Assembly (NCBI GenBank): GCA_034096865.1 | Contig: JAWQFJ010001859.1 | Location: 155,001 to 180,000 of the forward strand | Reading direction: 5' to 3' | From: Theodoxus fluviatilis | Lineage: Eukaryota > Mollusca > Gastropoda > Cycloneritida > Neritidae | DNA length: 25,000 bases | Shown here: in pieces, positions 20,208-25,000 of the stretch | Layout of the letters: each line of letters begins with the position of its first letter | Position numbering within the stretch: position 1 is the stretch's first letter | Made by a program: the position numbers and the translations under genes | The notes under the pieces: generated by a model | Told to the model about the DNA's origin: nothing | Seen by the model: only the letters and a program-made list of their open reading frames with translations | Database searches by the model: none

Positions 20208-20452
20208 ATGCGCAATAGGCTTGACCTTTCGCATGACAGCCTTGAGCCAAAAATAGTTCGTTCTGATACTATTTCTCTCATTTCTCATATTTCTCAGTCT
20301 TTCCACATCAGAGACTGCTTGTCGTGCACGTCAACCAACGTCATCTATCTCATTGACTGTGAACAGTGTCACGGCAGGCAGTATGTGGGTGAGACTGGCC
20401 AGACCATACGTAGAAGGTTTTACGGACACACGTACGACATCCGCAATAACAT
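20208..20452 (+). pseudogene. Penelope-like GIY-YIG endonuclease domain, N-terminal piece
   Basis: Reading from about 20273, the frame contains CTSTNVIYLIDCEQC followed by QYVGETGQTIRRRFYGH. This is the GIY-YIG pattern (here IYLI and YVG) with the catalytic Arg in the next helix, plus paired Cys residues typical of the domain in Penelope-like retroelements. The frame is interrupted after DIRNN by a 1294 bp insertion and resumes at 21747. No reverse transcriptase is seen upstream, so the element is also 5'-truncated. It is assigned to Penelope-like elements because of the Cys-rich preamble and the C-terminal YPEGLN motif in the second piece. Confidence 0.75.
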
Positions 20453-20478
20453 CACGCAGGGCTCAACCGCGACCTGAG

Positions 20479-21186
20479 GCGTGTTCAAGACACCTACCGG
20501 TACGTACCGGTACGTACCGGTAGCATCTTGAACGACTTGTTACGGCTACCGGTACGTACCGGTACGTACCGCGCCCGAGAGCCGTTGCGCGTGTATAGCC
20601 AAAATGGCTGCCTTCGGGGAAAGGAAGAAAATCGTCATCACAAATATGCGCTGTGGCACGCATTTCGACCTGTGATTATTACCCAGCCTATGCGAGACGT
20701 TACAAGAAGGTAGGCTGATATTGTACTTTTCTTTTTTTAAAGAATAACTGCTCTGAAATAATTACCGGTCAAGATGTGAGCAAACATTTCAACGATAGAC
20801 GGCAAAACAATTTCAAGGCAATTTCAAGGGAAGCAACTCTTATTTTTTACATTAGCCCTTGGTTAGTGGTGTTACCTCCCTTGAAAATAGCATCGAACTA
20901 TTCTTGCTTACACCAAGTCAGCACTGTCGTTTTGACATAAATTTCTATTCGAGCGATGTCGAGCATTCATGCACAGCTACAGCTTAACGTATTTCATCAG
21001 CTTCCACAAGGAACAAGCAGTCTGCAGCTGCTGGTTTACTCATTTGGTTGAGAAGCGCAATCCGCGGCGATGAGAAGGCATCTTGGAAGCCATCTTGGCT
21101 ACCGTTGGGTCATAACGAGTCGTTCAAGATGGCACACCGGTAGGTAGGCTACCGGTAGGCTACCGGTAGGTCGTCTTGAACGCACG
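20479..21186. mobile_element. ~708 bp inverted-repeat element with palindromic ACCGGTACGT arrays
   Basis: The left arm (20479-20550) and right arm (21117-21186) are imperfect reverse complements: each has GTTCAAGA, then CCTACCGGTA repeats, then a segment like ATCTTGAACGACTTGTTA. The left arm includes a perfect 30 bp palindrome at 20494-20523 made of ACCGGTACGT units. Between the arms is non-repetitive DNA that includes a short ATG frame at 20608 (MAAFGERKKIVITN...), which stops after about 23 codons. No transposase was recognised. The target duplication could not be determined. Confidence 0.65.
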
Positions 21187-21619
21187 GCTGGGATTCATGG
21201 CACACTACAGATGAGGAAGTTTGACCTCGCACGTGCCTCCCGTGATCTCTGCCTGAGAGGTTGGAGTGAACTCCTCTCACATCCTGCTGTCATAAATAAA
21301 CCCCACCCGCTGATCTCTCTACACTACGGCCAGATGAAGGAGGGTACTCCGAAAGCTCGCCGAATACTTTCTTTACAGGCCAGCCAACGACTATCTGTGC
21401 AGGCCACAGGTCTCTTAGCCACTGCAGCAGCCACAAGCCGCCGCCGCCTGCGACACAGCGACCAACAGCAGCCACAGCCGCCGCTGCCTGCGCCACAGCG
21501 ACCAGTGGGAGCCGCTACCCGCAGCCGCTGGCCACAGACCTGCTGCAGCATCCAGTCCCGTCAGGCACGACCCCAGGGGTTCACGCCTGACGGCGAGCGC
21601 TCGGGATCAAGAAACAAAC

Positions 21620-21635
21620 GGCCCTTTTCAGGGCC
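21620..21635 (+). terminator. Histone-type mRNA 3' stem-loop and downstream purine element
   Basis: GGCCCTTTTCAGGGCC is an exact match to the metazoan histone 3'-end hairpin (six base pairs and a TTTC loop). The preceding CAAAC resembles the usual A-rich flank, and about 15 bp further on lies AAAGAAAGA, close to the histone downstream element that pairs with U7 RNA. Canonical use is cleavage of replication-dependent histone mRNAs without polyadenylation, recognised by SLBP. No histone coding sequence is recognisable upstream, so this is an orphan or transposed signal. Chance is unlikely but not excluded. Confidence 0.6.
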
Positions 21636-21746
21636 AAAAGTTTTAAAATAAAGAAAGAATACAAATTAGTCGGAAGATTTGTCACGACCTATCTTAGTAC
21701 TGGTATCAGTCCGACCCCGGCTAACCCACCCCCTTTTTGTGAGTCA

Positions 21747-21931
21747 GCAATAACATAGACACCCTAGTGGCTAAGCACTTCAGGTCCCCTGGGCACTGCC
21801 TCTCCCACATGAGAGTGACCATTACTGAGAAAATACACATGGACGATGCCAACATCCGAAAGCGGAGAGAGAAGTTCTGGCGCTTCAAGCTACGAACCAA
21901 CTACCCTGAAGGACTGAATGTGTTTGACTGA
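21747..21931 (+). pseudogene. Penelope-like GIY-YIG endonuclease domain, C-terminal piece
   Basis: This piece continues the frame broken at 20452: it starts in the duplicated GCAATAACAT, reads IDTLVAKHFRSPGH, then RRREKFWRFKLRT and YPEGLN, and stops at 21929-21931. The order HF-x-S-P-x-H, then basic helix, then YPxGLN is the standard end of Penelope-like GIY-YIG domains. Removing the insertion and one copy of the 10 bp duplication restores frame and spacing exactly, so the split is caused by one insertion. GA microsatellites follow the stop. Confidence 0.75.
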
Positions 21932-22061
21932 GAGAGAGAGAGATGGATGGAACTATGAACACTTAAAGAGAGAGAGAGAGAGAACACTCTGGACACTGGA
22001 TGCTGAGAGAGCTCGGGCTCCGTGAACTCGGGCTAGAACATTTTTTGGGGATGAGGGTGGT

Positions 22062-22082
22062 GGAGAGAGAGGGAGGGAGAGG

Positions 22083-22156
<74 letters not shown>

Positions 22157-22165
22157 GGGGAGAGC
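22062..22165 (+). repeat. (GA)n microsatellite
   Basis: About 100 bp, nearly pure GA in the centre with GGGA interruptions at the edges. Shorter GA runs at 21929-21942 and 21967-21983 precede it. Confidence 0.95.
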
Positions 22166-22204
22166 TCTGGAGTGCCTACGTCATGCCATTCTGCATTCAG
22201 CGTG

Positions 22205-22249
22205 GCTGAGACTAGTGAATATAGTCTCAGCAACAGGTTGGTCACGTGA
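22205..22249 (+). repeat. Left hairpin module with CACGTG motif
   Basis: GCTGAGACTA and TAGTCTCAGC form a 10 bp stem with a 7 bp loop, directly followed by ACAGGTTGGTCACGTGA (22233-22249). The 17 bp motif has an exact inverted partner at 23436-23452, also next to a hairpin. Confidence 0.65.
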
Positions 22250-22553
22250 TAGCCTAAATTCTTCCATAACATGCATACCACCGTTCTGAACAGCCACGCT
22301 GAATGCCATATCACATCGTGAGTGTATTCCTCCGCTTGTTGTGATACACTCCATACTGGCAGCCATTTTTCCGTCAGTTCATTTTCTAAACATCGATTTC
22401 CCATGAATGTAAAACTTGTGTGCGGTAAAATTCGAATCACAAGAGTGTAATATTGTGAACTCTACTAATTATAAGGACTTTGAATACAACAGCAATATTT
22501 ATACTTCATTGAGCGAGTTCGGAGGGTCAGAGTCGATCTCTGGTTGTGAATTC

Positions 22554-22650
22554 TTGTCAGCAAACCGTTAGATGACAACTAAAGACGCTTCAGCGTTTGT
22601 GTGAACAGTGATTACACGTACCTTGTCAGCAAACCGTCAGATGTCAATTC
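22554..22650 (+). repeat. Two ~27 bp direct repeats 69 bp apart
   Basis: TTGTCAGCAAACCGT begins at 22554 and at 22623, followed by similar sequence (TAGATGACAACT versus CAGATGTCAATT). Both lie within 140 bp upstream of the Tigger-like start codon, so they may belong to its 5' UTR or promoter. Confidence 0.7.
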
Positions 22651-22690
22651 AACACTGTCTAGTCTTGCTGGATAAGCAGTGAATCAGAAA

Positions 22691-23146
22691 ATGGCTTTAA
22701 CTTCAGCTCCAAAGAAAAGAAAAAGAACAGAAATGACACCCAAAGACAAAGTGGACTTGCTTGATCGCTACCGAGAGCTAAATTCTAAAAGTTTGAGGGA
22801 GGGTGCTGACATTTTGGGTGTGTCGGCATCATTTCTGTGCCAGACACTGAAAAAAGAAGATGAACTTAGGGCTGATATCGCAGAGGGCTCCAGTCAAGGC
22901 CAAAGGAAGCGTCGGCGCTGCGGGAAGGATAAAGAGACAGAAGATGGCTTAAAGCGGTGGTTCGACTCTATCCAAGCGCGCAACACACCTGTAAACGGCC
23001 CAATCCTGTGTCAGAAGGCGGAACAGATTGCTTCCCAGCTTGGTCGCTCCGAATTCAAAGCTACAAATGGGTGGTTTAACAGGTGGAAGAAACGCAACGG
23101 CTTGGTGAAGCGGGAAGTGCCGGTTAATAAAAACGCCGCTTATTAA
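22691..23146 (+). CDS. CENP-B/Tigger-type DNA-binding protein lacking the DDE domain
   Basis: From the ATG at 22691 this encodes about 151 residues. A basic KKRKR stretch (a likely nuclear signal) leads into a CENP-B-type N-terminal helix-turn-helix (about residues 13-60, ending FLCQTLKKEDELR). After a KRRRC linker comes a second, Tc5-type DNA-binding domain (about 84-138) with FKATNGWFNRWKKRNGL, a hallmark of pogo/Tigger transposases. The family normally continues with a DDE catalytic domain of more than 200 residues; here the frame instead enters the 3' terminal hairpin at about 23130 and stops at 23144-23146. It is therefore an internally deleted element whose reading frame is open and codes only for the DNA-binding part. 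It could act as a repressor of related elements or be inert. Confidence 0.75.
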   Translation: MALTSAPKKRKRTEMTPKDKVDLLDRYRELNSKSLREGADILGVSASFLCQTLKKEDELRADIAEGSSQGQRKRRRCGKDKETEDGLKRWFDSIQARNTPVNGPILCQKAEQIASQLGRSEFKATNGWFNRWKKRNGLVKREVPVNKNAAY

Positions 23147-23195
23147 AAACACTTTTGTTCGGTCCCAATGTGTTTTTAATAAGCGGCGACTACTG
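23134..23195 (+). mobile_element. 3' terminus of a pogo/Tigger-like element (hairpin TIR)
   Basis: Positions 23134-23152 and 23170-23188 form a perfect 19 bp stem with a 17 bp loop. The element end then reads CTACTG followed by TA, that is, CAGTAG next to a TA target when read from outside, the usual terminus of pogo/Tigger elements. The hairpin overlaps the last codons and the stop of the DNA-binding frame. No matching left terminus was seen upstream. Confidence 0.7.
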
Positions 23196-24820
23196 TATAT
23201 ACACAATCGCACGTGCGCAAGGCAGTTTACAACCTTATAGACACGTTCGCGCTAAAAGTAGTTCTCAAATGATTTCCTGAAAATCTCATAGATTAGTTTT
23301 TTTAGAACACCAAATTTGTGTTTATCTATCGGGATAAATAATTGGAGTGAAATAGAATCGCCTCTTTTTACTCTCAATGGTCTTCTGATCATGTTGAATT
23401 TTGATTGGTAGAATCATTGGAATGTGGATTCAAAGTCACGTGACCAACCTGTGTCAGAGATAGTATTACATCTCTGTGTTCAGAATGGCCATTCTGAAGT
23501 TTTTTTACGTCACGTGTTGCATCATTTATGTGTTTCTGTATTAACTGAAGAAGGGCGTGTGCCCGAAAGCCTTTTGATTTTGGTGTTTGTCGTGTTTTTT
23601 TCTTCTTAATAATACTATTTCTCTCTCCATTTTTTACAGAAATCATTCAGATGTCAAAACTTGTTTCCATTTCAACACAAACATTTTATTGTATCGAATA
23701 AACGCTTGTTTGTTGTCTCAACAAGAGTAAGTTAAGAGTTTTGTGCGAAATAGTCTTAGAACTACTTTAACGGCGTATGTCAAGGAGCACATCGGCTATC
23801 CCACAAGCCTCTCGTGTGACCTCCGTTTGCATAAATTGGCCAAAAACCTTCCATCACGTGATGTGAACAGTAGTGCTAGAGATACTTCGCCGGTAGGCGA
23901 ATTCTCTAGTTTACTAGAATGCATTCCAGCAGACGACCGGTTATGTTTGTTGTGTGATCTTCTTATGCTCAAAATAAACAATTTACAGACATTTTGTGAT
24001 AAACAATGTTTGGACTATGGCATGCCCTTTGTATTTAAAAAAAATCTCCATTTTTTGTCTTTTTTCCAGCATTTGTAGATTTGTCTCTTCAACGAGTCCC
24101 GGTGAATGGGTAGTATGCATGAAAATTGTTGTGAGACTTGACGTGACTGTGGGACATTTAAGTGGTGTCGATTTACAAACTGCTGGTTTGTCTGCAGATT
24201 GTTGATTCCAAAGCGAAATGTAACAAATGCATTCCGAAACTTTTTAAGAGTAAGAGTAAACAGGTACTCTTCTAGACCAAATTTACCTTTGAGTAATGAG
24301 TACCAGTGGTACGTAGAATTCGTTGCACATTATCATGCCATGTTTGGTGCCAGCAGTCTTTAAGTCTTTGCTTAAATTGATTCCAAAAAGCAGTTTTGTT
24401 GCCAACACCTGCATTTAGCCATAAGTAAGTGTAACAGGGTGACACAACTTTGCTGTCTGTGCATGAGCCGCTCCTATTTTCCAGTCTGTCACCATGTGGT
24501 CAGTTCCGCTGCCCACTCAGCACTGTTTTTCTTTCATTGTAAACATCCTCTCCAATTCCATTCACGCACCAGACTCTTGGACACAAATACCTACTGAAGC
24601 CATACCCTCCAATGCCAGCCTCGCCTTTCCACTCCTCCTTGCACTTGCATGCCTTCGTGTCATCACTCTGTTTCTTCTGGACATCTGGCCCCTCCCAATT
24701 CGTAGACAGCAGATGCCCACTCTGCATTTTGGATAGCCTGAGCCAGTATTTGACCGCCTTGGTGATATACGAAATAGACAAAAGATATAGATATCTGCCA
24801 AGATCCCCGTATACCATTTC
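23196..24820. other. Unassigned stretch
   Basis: No recognised gene in this 1.6 kb beyond the inverted module at 23436-23495. A plus-strand frame at 23743-24078 (111 codons) is open but begins at GTG, shows no known motif and lacks a supporting ATG; an internal exon cannot be ruled out. Overlapping frames near 24494-24817 on both strands look like chance. Confidence 0.4.
23436..23495 (-). repeat. Right hairpin module, inverted partner
   Basis: On the minus strand GCCATTCTG, then a 6 bp hairpin (AGAGAT and ATCTCT), then ACAGGTTGGTCACGTGA mirrors the arrangement at 22187-22249. A 16 bp perfect palindrome, CAGAATGGCCATTCTG, sits at 23480-23495. Together the modules bracket about 1.2 kb containing the Tigger-like frame. 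Confidence 0.6.
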
Positions 24821-24917
24821 CGTCTATCCGTCTATCCGTCTATCCGTCTATCTGTCCGTCCGTCCGTTCGTCCGCCCGCCCCCACCGCCCGCCCGCCCGT
24901 CCGTCCGTCCATCCGTC

Positions 24918-25000
<83 letters not shown>
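24821..25000 (+). repeat. (CCGT/CTGT/CTAT)n tetranucleotide tract, cut by window end
   Basis: Blocks of CTATCCGT, CCGTCCGT, CCGCCCGC and then pure CTGT run to the end of the window. The CCGT/CGGA type is the complement of the tract that ends the half-site repeat at 16345-16408, so this may be the edge of another copy of that repeat family. Confidence 0.9.

Larger units (their letters stand above)
20453..21746. mobile_element. 1294 bp insertion in the GIY-YIG frame with 10 bp duplications
   Basis: GCAATAACAT occurs at 20443-20452 and 21747-21756, in direct orientation, exactly where the GIY-YIG frame breaks and resumes. The inserted ends (CACGCAGGG... and ...TTTGTGAGTCA) are not inverted repeats, and there is no poly-A tail. 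The insert is composite: a further inverted-repeat element occupies about 20479-21186, and 21187-21746 holds a GC-rich degenerate two-copy array (near 21431 and 21472), a 34 bp hairpin region and a histone-type stem-loop. The class of the outer insertion is unknown. Confidence 0.75.

Noticed and set aside
21211..21651. 146-codon frame ending near the histone-like stem-loop, tested as a histone
   Set aside because: No histone fold sequence or known C-terminus of H2A, H2B, H3 or H4 is present in any frame; the middle is a GC-rich repeat.
22033..22440. Minus-strand 135-codon frame
   Set aside because: It owes half its length to the GA microsatellite and the rest overlaps structured inverted repeats.

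Overview
The window is eukaryotic, intron-containing and transposon-rich, most likely from a mollusc (gastropod or bivalve) or another lophotrochozoan. The evidence is indirect: spliced transposase genes with GT-AG introns, several LINE clades, a Penelope-like GIY-YIG fragment, abundant GA/CA/tetranucleotide microsatellites, and a dispersed repeat built of TGACCTTGACC half-sites that resembles repeats common in mollusc genomes. No ordinary host gene can be recognised with confidence. The only host-like coding candidate is a possible first exon at 19717-19896.

Layout. 571-3390: a 1.41 kb unit in two near-identical tandem copies, each carrying the 3' end of a LINE (C-terminal ORF2 plus an ATT-repeat tail). 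3400-7020: simple repeats, namely a CAT/CAC triplet tract, CA, a degenerate ~25 bp array, two 190 bp units and two long GA tracts, with a possible LTR edge near 5980. 7051-7676: a 626 bp MITE with 37 bp perfect terminal inverted repeats. 7953-10005 (minus): two exons of an IS3-like transposase/integrase gene, open and correctly phased. 10682-17288: a 6.6 kb DNA transposon with a THAP first exon and a decayed DDE_Tnp_4 transposase on the minus strand, a nested half-site repeat in its intron, and matching terminal and subterminal inverted repeats. 17627-18300: a 674 bp Mutator-like MITE with a perfect 10 bp target duplication. 18571-18660: a tRNA-derived SINE remnant. 18735-19708 (minus): a CR1-type LINE 3' end lying next to the donor of the possible exon at 19717-19896. 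20270-21931 (plus): a Penelope-like GIY-YIG reading frame split by a 1294 bp insertion with 10 bp duplications. That insertion holds a further inverted-repeat element and a canonical histone-type 3' stem-loop. 22190-23500: a pair of inverted hairpin modules around a reading frame that keeps only the CENP-B/Tigger DNA-binding domains and runs straight into a pogo/Tigger-type terminal hairpin. 24821-25000: a CCGT/CTGT tetranucleotide tract cut by the window end.

The locus is a layered record of insertions into insertions. Three points deserve most attention: the histone-like RNA 3' end inside the insertion that splits the GIY-YIG frame, the DNA-binding-domain-only Tigger derivative, and the intact IS3-like eukaryotic integrase gene beside the THAP transposon.
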